NCBI GenBank assembly: GCA_002633005.1
Contig: NMRA01000064.1
Location: 248,001 to 312,000, forward strand
Source: Phoronis australis
Taxonomy: Eukaryota > Phoronida > Phoronidae
Direction of reading: 5' to 3'
Length of the DNA stretch: 64,000 nucleotides
The position numbers were made by a program, and so were the translations under genes. Below the pieces are notes generated by a model. The model was given only the letters and a program-made list of their open reading frames with translations, had not been told where the DNA came from and ran no database searches. Positions 10,311 to 23,900 of this stretch are shown one piece after another (position 1 is the stretch's first letter; each line of letters starts with the position of its first letter).

Positions 10311-11921
10311 TGAACTCATTTCTTTCTCTGCCCATAAATCAATTTTAACCTTAGTAAGGAATATTGTGAATCTAGCTTTATAACAATGTGTGGTCTAAGC
10401 TATTATTTGACAAAAGGTGATTTCATAGCAGCTTTTGTTTTTTGTTTTTTAATAGTCTCCAGTTTGAGGATTTGTTGGAAAAATATGAAATACGCAACTT
10501 TTTACTCAAAATGAATGATATTTCTTTATGGAATTGCTTCGGCAAGTTTTACATTTCTACATCGCTCAGTTATCAAACTTGTTTTGAGATTAAAAAATTA
10601 CCACTTTAGGATACAAGATATCAGACAACTGGAACTCGTGTTTTTGTTAAAGATAAGCAGTTCCAAATTAATCATATGCCATTTTCAAAATCTATACATC
10701 AATATCACAAGACCTTGATAATGGAAAAGGGCAGCTTGGAAATAAATTTTGTCCAAAATTGGTGTTCAGTTAGAATTTCTAAGTGTGCATAGTACTATCT
10801 GATATTCTTTATGTCCTCTACATCAGTATTACAGGTCATGTGATTATGAGCCAATATTGTACAAAGTTACACATTAATATCTAATGAAGTAGTACAAGTT
10901 ATGGGCAGGCATCATGTCATGGCGTGATCAATGACGCTGTCTTCTTCAATTTAGTCTAATTATTTTGTCTTGTGAAGTGGCAAGCACACTGGCTGTGATT
11001 CAGTCTGGGTGTTGATGTCGAGAATAGTGGTGATGTGTGTATCTTTATGATTGATATCACATATGTAAGCATGGTTGGCTGCAATTAAATGAAGTCCTAT
11101 TAAAGTCAGCTTTTGAAATCCCATGTCTAACAAAGTACATGACCAATGCACTGAAGTATTGGAAAAGGGTTTTGTTCTAATCAGTTAGGTTTTATTCTAT
11201 CAAGAGATATCACAAATAATAAACAGTTGAAGGCATTAAAATTCCAGTCACTCTCATTGTAGAGAAGTTGTGCATTGTAGGCTGCAATCTGCCCGATTAA
11301 GTTTAAAATTTAAATCGTGCTTATGCATGCTTCATATTTCCAACTAAACTCACTTTTTGAAGCAATGAAGTCGAGCTTCTGCAGCAGTACATCAAGTCTG
11401 TTATGTAGAACATCTAAAAGTTGGAAATGTTGGGTTTTGGGAGATAGCTTTTAACCACGTTGAGAGATTTCTTTTTCACATCATGGGTAGAGGTTGTATT
11501 ACAATACCTGGACAGTCTGGAAAATGAGTCAACGGTCACAATTACGGTTGAAATTCTTGTATTTAAGAAAAAAATAAGTGCTAAAATTGCCCTATTTGTA
11601 TTTTTCATAGTCTTACCACAATGTTGCAAATGGTCAAAAGTTTACCATATCATGTTGTTTGATAATAGTTACGTCGTGCAAACCATGCTAAAAGCAAAAT
11701 AAATTTTTCCTGAAAAGTTAATTTTGTCGAGAAATCTGACAAAATGAAATTCCACCTGTTCGCTATATTGCATCACAAAGTGATTTGTATTAAGTGATGC
11801 ATTCTCCTACCTGAGACTATTCCACTATGATAAATCAACCTGATCACTACCTACCGGATAAATCAATTACAACAATACCATAAATCCAAAAGTTATCAAT
11901 TTATTTCTGTGACTTTTCCAG
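10311..11921. other. Non-coding before the first recognised AP1AR exon
   Basis: No exon recognised. This is probably intron 1 of the AP1AR gene, given the splice acceptor at 11920-11921, but the upstream coding exon (expected to begin Met-Gly-Asn-Cys in vertebrate orthologues) was not found in 1-11,921. It may lie left of the window or in the assembly gap. Confidence 0.4.
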
Positions 11922-14900
11922 GAAATACCTTCGTACCAGGTACAGTGCCGACACTGGGTTCGGTATAGAGGTAAGTGAACTGTTGAGGTAAGCCTCATAT
12001 CTGCTGGTTGTGTTTGCTCATCTTGAAGCTTTAAAGATTGAAGAGTACTTGGTTCACCCGGGTGGAGCAACAGCATTCTAAATAGTGTTTATACTCTGGC
12101 TTGAGATTTGATGCAAATGTTTAGAAGACAGTACTGCCATTTGAAGGGATTCACACAAAAAGTCTTCTTCAGTAGAAAAATACACACAGAGAGTGTTGGT
12201 TTTGCTGGTCAAAAATAACCAACTTCAGTGCAAAATACAAGAAGAACGAAGTTGTTTATTAAGTCAAAAACAACATTCAGACCACACTATAATCACTGAG
12301 AACTATAAGTATTTCTTACCTTATTTGTCGACTCAATTTTTGTGAGGTGTAGGAAAATGAAACCAAATCATTCAACACTTACCACTGTGAAATGTCCCAA
12401 GGTAATAGTAAAAATACCTAAACAGTGCTCAATGTAGCTTTAAAAGAATGGATAGTCTTTGTTTAATTGAGAAGGAATTGAACAGTTGTTTTTTTCGCAA
12501 AACTGTAGGTCATAGCACTGTTTGCGAAACAACCCAGAATCACGGTAACACAAAATCTCTTATATTTTCATTTATTAAATAAAAATGAAAGTTTTATATT
12601 TAAAATGATGTTTTGTCAAAGCTTCCCAAAAAGGATATTGGTATATGTAATGTACGGTACATACGCAAAGTATTCAGACAAAATGACCCGGAGTAGTTCA
12701 TCATGACGGCCCAGTGGAAGCTGAATTCATCATCTAAGTATGCTTCCCTCATGACTGAGAATGAAGGGAATTAATGGAAAAGTTAGTAAGGTCGATAAGT
12801 TACTCTGTTATTTATGGTATATTTAGTACCAGGAGAGCCATTTTTGTAAAACAAAAATGGCTGTCCTGGCAAGGTAACACTATTTTGTCTGATAACTTTA
12901 GTTTGTACTGTGAGGTGCATCTGCACTTTGAGGTGCGTCTGTACTGTGAGGTGCGTCTGTACTGTGAGGTGCATCTGCAGGCTTCCAGTAAGCAAGAATT
13001 ATTGAAAAACGGATAAAACGGGTAATAAATTGAAATCATTTGGTGCTTTTTTGACCATTAGTACTGTTATAGTGTGCAATTGTTAGTAATTTGGAAATTC
13101 TTATGGGTACTGACGATGTTCTTCACACAATGATTCATTATATTTTTCCTTTTCAGTTTGAAAACTTAATGGATGAGGTAAGAGTGCGTAACGTCAAGAA
13201 GTCTGGTTTACCCGGGGAACTGTCACTTCATGGTTCTTTAAAGCACTGTTTGTTCATTTTTTATTCAATGAATCTCTTCTGACTTCTCTGTATTGAGTGT
13301 GACTGACTTGAATTGCAACGAGGAAATAACATTTCATGTTTTCACTTTAATTGCATCCACATATGCATATTTTGCTTCCGATGACGAGACTGCAGTTGAT
13401 GTTGGTTTTTTCGAGCATGTTTGACTACTCTGGCATGCCCTAGTGGAGATTTTGTTTCATTTTGTGTCCACGGCTGTATCTCCTTAACCTGTTGCAGGAA
13501 CTTTGTGAAATTTGGCAGATGTGTGTCTATGGACTTAATAATGTATGATGACGAGTTTCAGCCCAATCCAACGATTAATGTGCCAATGTTATTTTTTACG
13601 TTTTCCTTTCTTGTGTGTATCTTTAGAGTTCATTGATGGATTTTCATGAAACTAGGCAAATAGGTTTCTATTAAACTGACGACAATGCCTTTCCATTTTC
13701 GGACAGATTTTACGTATGGTACACCTCCTAGTAGGGATTTTCAACAGTTTCAGGTCCATTCTTGGTGTCCGTATCTCTGTCTGCAAAACTACCTAGAGGA
13801 TTGTTGTGAAAATTAGCAGATGTGTTTTTGATGAGAAGGCCACGTCTAACGTTACTTGGACGATTTCCGCTACTTTGGCACCTCCTAATGGTGTTTTTTC
13901 TATGTACAGGTGTGTTTCCTTAACTTTTTTGGGATCTTTGTGAAATTTGGTGGACATATTCCTATGGACACATTCGACTATCACTGTGCCCCCTAGTGGT
14001 AGTTTTAGTTGTTTACGTTTTGTCTCTGTATTTTCGGAGTTCATCGATGGATTTTCGTGAAATTTGACTAATAGGTTTCTATTAAGAGGACGATAGTTTT
14101 CTATTTTTGTACATGTTTGATGTATTTTTGCATCTCCTAGTGGCTATTTTTATTTTTCGAGTGCTTATTTGTTCCTGATAAGAAGACATTGATTTGTGGA
14201 CAGATTTACCAACTGCGATGCTTCTTGGTGGCAATTTTTTGTCTTTTTTGCTTCTTCGGCTCTATCTTCTTATTCCTTTGAAGGATATTTGTGAAATTTT
14301 GCAAGAATGTATTTTATATTATAAACATGACTAAAACATTTGGATGGTTCTAACTACCGTTATACCCGCTAGTGGGAATTTTAGTTTTTACGTTTGCATC
14401 TGTATCTTCAGAGTCCTTTGATTGTTTTTATGGAAATGTGGTAAACAAGTTTCTGTTATGATGGTGATAGAATCTACCTTATTTGGGATGGATTTGACAT
14501 ATTCTGCGCCACCTAGTGCCCATTTTTGCCACTTACAAACACCTCCAGTAACACACTGTTTTTGTTGCTGTTATGGGTGCATTTCAATGCTCCACCTTGT
14601 TCTTGTATCTCTTTCATTCGATTTATGTCAAAATGTGTTAATGATTTAGTGTCACAGTCGTTATGGCAAGTCCAGCACCTTAACATAGTTGATCTTCTAA
14701 TTGGACAGCAATGCTCTTAATCATTGTCATGGAAATGACAATGTACAGAACTTTCATAACAAGCAGATCTTTTCAAACTTTGATTGATGACAACCTAAAA
14801 TTTGCCTACAACTTTGCATGGCCTTATTTGCTTGATTTTATGGGAGGAACCTGATTCAGCTTAGAATGCGATGTGTGCATGTACTGTGAAGGGGGATAAC

Positions 14901-17900
14901 GATAGTTTTTGATGTTCCCATGAGTCACAGATAACTGTTTATGGTGGAGACAATCCGTGTTATTATTGTTCACTTGACTTAAGTTTGCTGTTCATGGAGG
15001 AATAGAAAGTGGCAGAAGTTGCCTAGCATAAGAAACTTTTATTGAATATGCAAGTACACCCAATCATATCCACAATGAAACCGCTAAATACCTGTTGCGA
15101 GTAATAATATCATTGCCTGCATGTTCGTTCTACATTCACTTCCATTCAGCTGACATTAAAAACTGACACAGTGTTCAACAGAGAGTAGGACACTAATGCC
15201 GTTCCAATGTGAACATTTCCTGAAACAATCCTATTATTTTTCAGGCAAGTTTTTATTGATAGTTTGTTGAGTATATGCACAAATTTTCTTGGATTTACTG
15301 TGGCAAAAATTAGCCATGAAAGACGTTTTTACTCAATTAAAATTTTAAGTCTGACTATTCTTTACCAATAACAGTATAATAATCGCATCCTGTCCTCTGG
15401 CACTTATAACTATCTCCTTCATATCTTTTCAAGGCTTGCCAATAGGGGGCAATAGAACTTGCAAGGGGGTCACAATAGATAAGTGGAAATAATTCCTGTT
15501 AAAATATTCCCGCAAATTTTCTGTAATGCTGAAATACATGGGAAGGCTACTACTGTGTTTGCTCAATGGAGGTGAATATTGGAGCAAGATGGCCGACAGA
15601 TGTTGAATTGTCCAGTCATATTCTACTGTTCTATAGACAGCTAATACTCACTAAGGACATAATATGAAACAAGGAATCTTCAAGATCTGTATTTTTACTA
15701 AGTGTAACAACAAGTGGTTGCATTACCCTTTAATCAATATAAAAATAGGAACACTACATAAGCTTTCAAAGTGGAAAAAAGAAAATTTTGGACATTATCT
15801 TTGCCTTGAGATTGAAATTTTAATGTAACTTTAACTTTAAGTGTACATTGTCTTAATTGGCAACAACAGACTTTGTTACCTGCAATCTGTTATGTGGCCT
15901 GTCTCTAGTGACAAGCTAGTCTTGTCATGTATATCATTATTTTTGCAATGACTGTCATATTGCTTGTTAAAATCCCATTTCGCTTGACATTTAGCAGAAA
16001 GTAAACTTCATTAAAACTGCTGCGTACACCTAATAATTGGCCATGGTTGACGTAAATGTAATAACAGTTGTCAATATGTTTTGGATAGAATAATTTTTGA
16101 AATTTCCTTTTTCATTTTTCAGCATAAACTGGTCCCATTACTATTACATATTGTTTGTGCGCCTCTCAAGACAAAAATTGTGAAATTTAATGTTTTTTGA
16201 CAAGTTGAAGTTTCTCAAATTAAAGGAACTATCCTGATATCTTAGAGAACAAGTTTGTTGATGTGGAATGGGTACTGGTTGATCCTTGATAAAGCATCTT
16301 CTTAAAACTTCTTGGGTTGTCACTGAGTTCACGTTTAGTGTATGCAACTTCAGTGATGCCAAACAATTCAACTTTATCAAAAAGTACCATGTAAGTTTAT
16401 GCACTGTGTAATTATCTTGTGACGTCATTTTCTATTTTCTTGCAGGACAATCCTACAGATAATGCTCCAAGGTATGTATAGTCTCGTCACTCAACCTGTT
16501 TCTCATGCACAATATCCCGAGTACTACACTGTCCAAATGCTGTAGTGTCCTAGAAACTTCCCAAGTTTTTGTCAGTGCACAGTTTAAACTGTTGTTATGA
16601 AATTACTCCATGTCAGGTGCATTAAACAGTTTTGGCCATTTTTGATGTGTTATTTTCCACAAAACTGGGTCGTTATTACGTTGCTAATGAACCAATTTGG
16701 GAGAGTAGAAAATTGATTATTTTGCTCATAGTTGAAGCTTGCACCAAATTTTATAAATATGTAATATTGTCAAGAATTACAATCAACCACAAACAATCAT
16801 TAAGCTCAATATTACTATGGTGATGCTTCAAAATGTTCCTCATGTCTCAATCTTCAGAATCAAACAATTCGAAAATTTTAATTACTGTCCAAAAGTGAGC
16901 AATTTTTACCATAAACATCCTATTGCACCAGTGGCCAAATGTTTCTACCTACATTCATGACAATGACTTCCAAACACATTGCTAGGGTTGTCTTTGCTTG
17001 TCATTGTACACGAATAGTCAAAACTGTTAGCGTTTCGCTAGCCAACAATTATACTGTCATTGTCACAACGCTGGTAATTACTCAACATATAATCTACTTT
17101 TAATGAAACACAGTCGCCTTGCGATGAAGTGGCAGCAGAAATCATTGTTTTGAAAGTAGCAATTTTGTCCGTTTCAGGAAAAATAGACGTGAAATAGTTG
17201 TGATCGATGGCTTCGTAATGCCACATAATCCCTGCCTTGTTGGGTTAATAAGTAATCTAAGAATGACTTTACTTTCTTGCGTGTCGCCTGCGTTCTTGTT
17301 GAGCCATTGTTTCTGCCATCAACTTGTATACACTGTGACATCTATACCCATTTTAGGAGGAAATTAGTTTTTGCGGGCCCATTCACAATCACCGATTACT
17401 TAGACTGGGTATGTCTGCATATGTTCCTGAGTGTCTCTCGTCTTACGTATTTCTATGTTAGATGTTTTAATTTGTATGAACTCCTTGCTAGCGCTATCTT
17501 GTAGCCAGTTTTTAATAGATCAGTTTATAGACTAAATGCATGTTTATTATAATTTTGATTTGAAGGCATGGTTCGATCACCCTTGTCACAAAATTTTCAA
17601 TATGTAAATGTGAGGAACATCACGCGTTTCAAAACTGCAATGTTAGGTTTCAATTCAGATGCAGTTGGTTTATGTGTTAATGCTAATTCAGGTTTGCAAT
17701 CTAAATGATTCAAGTTGACCAATTAGAATCTATCTTTCAAATTGAAATTTGCCAATTCATAAAATTTGCTACGCTTTTTGATAACCAAATGTGTAACCTC
17801 TCTGGGATTTTGAGGTATTCGTGCTAAGGCTGCAAGAAAATTTCAGTAATCGAGGACTCAGTATGATAGAAAAATGAAATTGTGTAAATCATTTTTTTTT

Positions 17901-20900
17901 CAAGGTTAGTATCACTAAATCTGTGCTGAAAGATTTTCAGGTTTTGTATTGTAGCTGCGTGCTTACTCCATTTTGAAATATTGCTGGCATTGTGAATCAT
18001 AGCAGTGAGGAACTTTGGCAAAAATGGTCAATTTTGGCGACATTTTGGTCCAAAATGGGCAAGATTTTACCTTAATTGGTTTAAAACTAGACAGTGAGGT
18101 AAAGAGTGTAATTTTGAAATAAAAACTTTGATTGCTGGCCTAAATAATGATACAGTGTTTTTTTGTTGCATTGTGTGCAAGTTAGTGTCCAACAAATGCT
18201 TGTTTATCACCGTCAGTTAACTGCATGATGTGTTTGTATGCCAGAACCTCTGAACCTTACATTGTACTGTGCCTACACGACTCTTTATTTTGTTTATTTC
18301 CATGTTGTTCCACCCACTGTAGAACCGTAACTGACCACGAGAGGTCTCTTCTGTTATCTGGTCGCTATGACGAGTTGCTATACGAACAGAAACGCATTGA
18401 TGCCGAGCTTGATTTGCAGGTATGCATGTGGAGGTGTCTCTTATTTTGTTAGTCCGTCCTGCTCTGTAGTGCAGCGGGTAGCACACGTTTTGACTGAACA
18501 TTAGTCCGTCATGCTCCGTAGTGCTGCGGGTAGCACACGTTTTGAGTGAACATTAGTCCGTCATGCTCCGTAGTGCAGCGGGTAGCACACGTTTTTACTG
18601 AATGTTAAAACTCATCTGCCGGATTTTTTGCATTCACTTGAAACTACATTTCCTCTCGTTTCTCTGTCCAACAAGACAAAATCAAGATTAGGCCACTGAC
18701 GCCCAAGAAATTTGTCTGAAATTATTCGCTTAGTAGGTCTTTACTTCCACAACCAGAAAGGACGTCGATCACATTGAAAATGTTTGAGCTCTTTAGCTTA
18801 GCTGTAAGTTATCTCTCAATTCCAACTGAGTGTTGAGACTAATGGTATCATGCCATGTTATTAGCTACAACCGTCATGTTCTGACATGTTTCACCAATTA
18901 CCGTTTTAACTGTCCATTTTCAATTCTGAAAAGTATGTATTTTCTGAACAATCGATGAATAAAAAATCTTCATTTTTGCCTTGAATAGTTGCACAGTCCT
19001 CAATAGTCCTGTGAGCATCATTTTCGTGAAATCTCACCTTTTGTTTGAACCTGAATTTATGGATTTCATAAAAACCTTCAAACTACTGGTGACCGTATAT
19101 TTGAGCTAAAGATTCTTATTTTTCAGTAAGTAAAGTTCGGTTTTTCCAATTTTATTCACTCCCAGATAATAGAGATATCAGTCTAGCTGTCAAAGTTTGT
19201 TTTTGAAACACAAGTCTTCAATTTTGAAAGATGGCGAGGCTGATATCTCTGTTGCCTAAGGATGAATAGAAATTGGAGACCTGATTTCTGTGGACAAAGA
19301 CCGTATAAGAAATGTGCGCTAAAAATTCTTGCAAATTAATTTGCTTATGAGCAAAAGAGAAATCGATGATTTAACCTCCTAAAACGTTGAAAATCATTTG
19401 GCCTGAAAATAGCCAATAATGATTTTTCACATTACTGAAATCAATTGATGTCATTCTGACCATATTTGTCACTTATAATACATTTAGAACAATTTATGTG
19501 TAGAAATGAAAAATGTGGTTGAATATTGAATTTTTGAAATAAAATCCCTGGAGAATGACAATAACATCAAAATCCAACTTGATACGACAATTATTTCGCA
19601 CAAAATTAATTGCCAAAATTCTCATCTTTGCATTTTTCTTTAAAGCTTTACTGCACATAATGGAAAATTTACAAAAAGTTGTTTTTTTTGTCATCTACAT
19701 AATATAAATCGTGCTAGGAACACGGTGGACTAAAATTTTCTTCAACTTTATTTTTGTGAAGAAATTTGACAAAGTACAATTATAGTATTTCACTTGTTGG
19801 CCATATTGTGTGGTAAGCAAGCAAAGAATTACTGTACTTTTGATATTTCATAATTTCATGTTTAAACAATGATTTGAAGGGAGGTATCTATGATTCTGTC
19901 TCAGTTGAAGGACCGTGTCTTTCTACTCGATGTCTGAATGGTAAAATTTTGAAATAGGCTAATTTAGCCTACCAAGCTAGTCTCGACTTTCTCATTTACA
20001 TGGGAGAAGTTGGCAATGTGGCCTGGTGTGATAGGTGCCCAAGGTCGTGGGTTCAAATCCCACTTGGCCACTCTGCTGGACCCTTGAGTCAGGTTTCTAG
20101 CTGCTCAGCTCAGTTTTAACTATATATTGATAAAGCATAAAAATGGTTCCACGTGATCAGTGCAATGGGCCCACATGCGAGGCCTGCGCACTTCTGCTAC
20201 AACGTGTACCAAACAGTCTGCAATTAAAAAAAAAATTTTTAATTCTGGTGTGCAAAACGGATGGAAATGACAGGAGGAAATGCAATTTCTTTCACTAAGA
20301 TACATTTTGAGACTTTGGACATTTTCGTGTGACTAATCATTTGGTTATCCCATCACACAACACTGACTATTAGACAGCATGATAGTTGTGAATTTGGATT
20401 TTAAAGAGTTAGTAAGAAAGCTTCCCACATTTCTAAGCTTGCATTTCTTGTATTATCCTGCCATTTTGTGTACTGTGAGATTCTGCTACTTCCATAGGTG
20501 TTTGGTGTTGTTAGTGTACTGTGCCTGTTATTTTCTGTAGAATTTCTTAAACTCCACTAAAATTCATTGAAATAAATAGTCGCTCATTAGATTCTACGAG
20601 TGTTAGATAATATCAAATTATCTTTTGGAGGAAACTCTGTTTAATAGGTTGCTGCTTTATTGTGGATTGTCTAGTATGATGTCATTTTGACATTTTGGAC
20701 CCATTCAAAGAAATTTTAAACGCCAAAGTTAAGATTTGTAATAATCATTCTGAATGTACAATGCAAGCCGCTGGATACTGTCATGACTTTTCTGTTGGAA
20801 TGAGCTGACAAGAGAAGAGTTAACATTCAACAAGCTCTGGTAGAAGATTTTTTCTAAGGTCTCCAAGAACAGGGCACCGCCACATGAAATGAGGCTCATC

Positions 20901-23900
20901 TTCAATTTCACCCAGGCAGCATATGCCGGATATTCTCTCACTTCTAGGAATACCTATATGTTTACCTTTCTCTATATTAAGTGAGTGACCTGAACATTGA
21001 AACTGCCCTAGTATTTTTCTAGAATGAGCGCTTAAATAATTCATTATGTGGTACTTTGAAAATTATTACTCAGCTAATTTTAATCTTTGTCAATTCCCTG
21101 GGAGCATGTAATGGGTGCTACCATTATCGGCGCTCACCAATTAATCTGAACACATTTTTCTGTACAACTGTCAAGTGCTGAAATTCCCCAGTGGTTATCT
21201 GTGTCCCATCATTATAGTAACAGACCCGTCATTACTAAACATCCATATTCTAACTGCACTGGAGCTCCCAAGAAACAAGCGTAGAATAAAATAGTTTTTG
21301 AAATGTTAGCTTGTTATTTTTATATATAAGAAATAGTTTTAAATTTCATATTTGTGGTAACTTGTGAATGGTTCTCACTGAAACCTCCATCTAGCTCACA
21401 AAACACGAGGAGGAGATTAAAGCTGAAGAGGAAGCGTATTATGAGGCTCAAAGAGAGGCTGCAAGGGTTGCTATGCAACAGCAGCAGCGGGAACAAGCTG
21501 GCAAGTCAGTGACTAACAATGGTGCCAATACATCCTGGCTTGGGGATGATGACGACTGGGACATGTAAGTGTATTAGGAATACTGTAATGTGGATGACGA
21601 CCTCCATTCAGGTAACAAATATTATAGTAAAGTTACACTTCTTAACACAATAAGGCAGACAATTCTTATTTTTTCATGAGGGATACTTAGCCCAAGTGAA
21701 TACTTTGCCATGCTCAAGTTTCTTATCGTAGCTTCCACCAGACAATATTTTGAAAAAAAAGGCTTTTACAGCAATGTTAGAAGACCATGAAAACTGAAAA
21801 ATAAAAAACTATCTTTTGCAATTATTTTTATCCAAATTCAATATTTTACTGTAAATATTTAACTTGACATTGTCTTGTATGAGTCTAGATGAGTCAGGTG
21901 TACTCCAGGCTCACGCACTACTGCTTACTGAAGACTTAATTTAAATGTCATTCAAGCTTGGAATTAATTATTCAACAGTGGGGACTTGCCAAAAGATTGA
22001 CAATCATTGGTCAAATAATTAAATAATGTGAATGGCTCCTAGACTTGATTTACTATCACGCAAACATCGGGTCAGTCAGGCCAATACAACCACAAAGACA
22101 TTTGTTTGGTTCCCCTGTGATGACTGTAGCCATGGTGATTTTACTGTTCAACAGCACTTCAGTAAAGGAGCACCTGCAGCTATTCTTGCTGTGCTAGTTA
22201 GCACATGAGTATTCCATATTCTAACCTCAGCTGTCGCTTGACTCCCGTTTACTCTTCTTAAGGTACAAATCCCAGGGTCAATGATAACAAAGTAATAATT
22301 TCATTTACAGGCTTACTAATGCCCATCACTAGGTACATGTTGGACTTGGAGGGGACAAGTAGTCCGCATAGTGGCTCAATGTGAAACTATTATAATAGTT
22401 CTTTCTGAACCTTGCTTTTAGTCATACAATGGCTCAGTTGGTCTAGGCAAATAAACACAGCTTAACAAAGGGTTTATGGCACTGGCTGAAAAGATTATTG
22501 TTTTATTGCACCTTGCAGGATTTACTAGCCCTGCCCACAATGTCGCCCAGTCACCACTTTTCAAGTCCTGCCATTCTCCTGTTGTGATTTACACTCTTTT
22601 TGCTCTTGCCAAACCTGCAACAGTCAGTCCAGTGTGTTTGACATTCTAAGCTATGTATCAACAGTGGCTGATCAGAGAATGCTTCACTGTACATCATTAT
22701 AATGTCAGTGCTGTGGTCGGTACTTAAATTTTAAATTTTTAAAAATTTCTGAGCATTTTCCCAGCGCAAAAACTCGTCATTTATTTCGATTTCACTCAAC
22801 TTGCTTAACTAATCGCATCACCAAGGTATTCACCAGGATAGGCTCAGGTCCAAGCTGTACCAATTGTGCTGACTCCAGTGCAGCTCATTCCAGGCTCAGG
22901 TATTCAGAATCCACAAGGATTAATAAAACAATGATCTGCTCAGTCAGGACCATAAACTCTTTGTTAGTAAGCTGTGTCTAATTATACAGTCCAACTAGGG
23001 CATTTGTATGACTTGGAGCAAGGGAACTCTTGCATGTCAGTTTCAAAGGTTTGTGAATCACACCTGTCATTTACAACCTTCTTCAAAATTCTAAGCTGTT
23101 ATGTGGACTAGTTACCCCCTCCATGCGCAAAATGCTGTTTAAGTGCACATTACCAACACTGGCTTTCACTTCATTTCCTTGTCATTAATTCCGTTATCAT
23201 AGCTTTCATCACAAAACTGTGTTCACATTGAAAGCACTCCAGTTCCCCTATGAAAATGTTCTCCATTGTTGGCTAATGTACACAACTTGTCGTCATGTGC
23301 TGGACTGGGAGACTCTGATTCCAAAAAAGGAGATCGAGCTGTCACAAGTTCGTAGAGCAATTTTGGAAGTCACGGTGAATGACAAAAATATTTGACAGGT
23401 CAGACACAGGACATTATACGTCTAAAACGCCACAAGCCTCAAGATGACTATAGAACATGGAATTGTACTTTGTGGTTTCAGGGATGTTCGGATCTTAACT
23501 ATGAATGCTTACAGTAAAACTTGATGTGCATTGAATTATTAGTTTTAGAAATTGCTGAAAGTGTTGCCATGTGTCAATGAATTATTAATTTCATGATTTA
23601 GTCACATTTACACTTTGAGGGTGATTAATATATTTTTCTTTTTAATTATTAATACATTCACCATTCACCACTCTTGTGTCCATGTATTTAGGAGGAAATT
23701 TTGAATGTTTACATGAATATTAGTTTTGAGGTGCACTTTCATCTAATCTTTTCTAAGACTGAGTACAGAAGAGCAGAGGATAATAACTGCATTGTTCAGT
23801 CATCTGATAACTCAGGCAGAATTTGCACCCAAGTGTCTCACAGGAGACAGACGGTGTAGCATTGTTATTTGAGCTCTGGGGCTTGTTTCACAAAAGTGAC

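Noticed and set aside
20018-20071. A functional tRNA gene
   Set aside because: There is a good T arm and end stem, but only 54 nt in all and no anticodon arm; kept as a SINE-like fragment.
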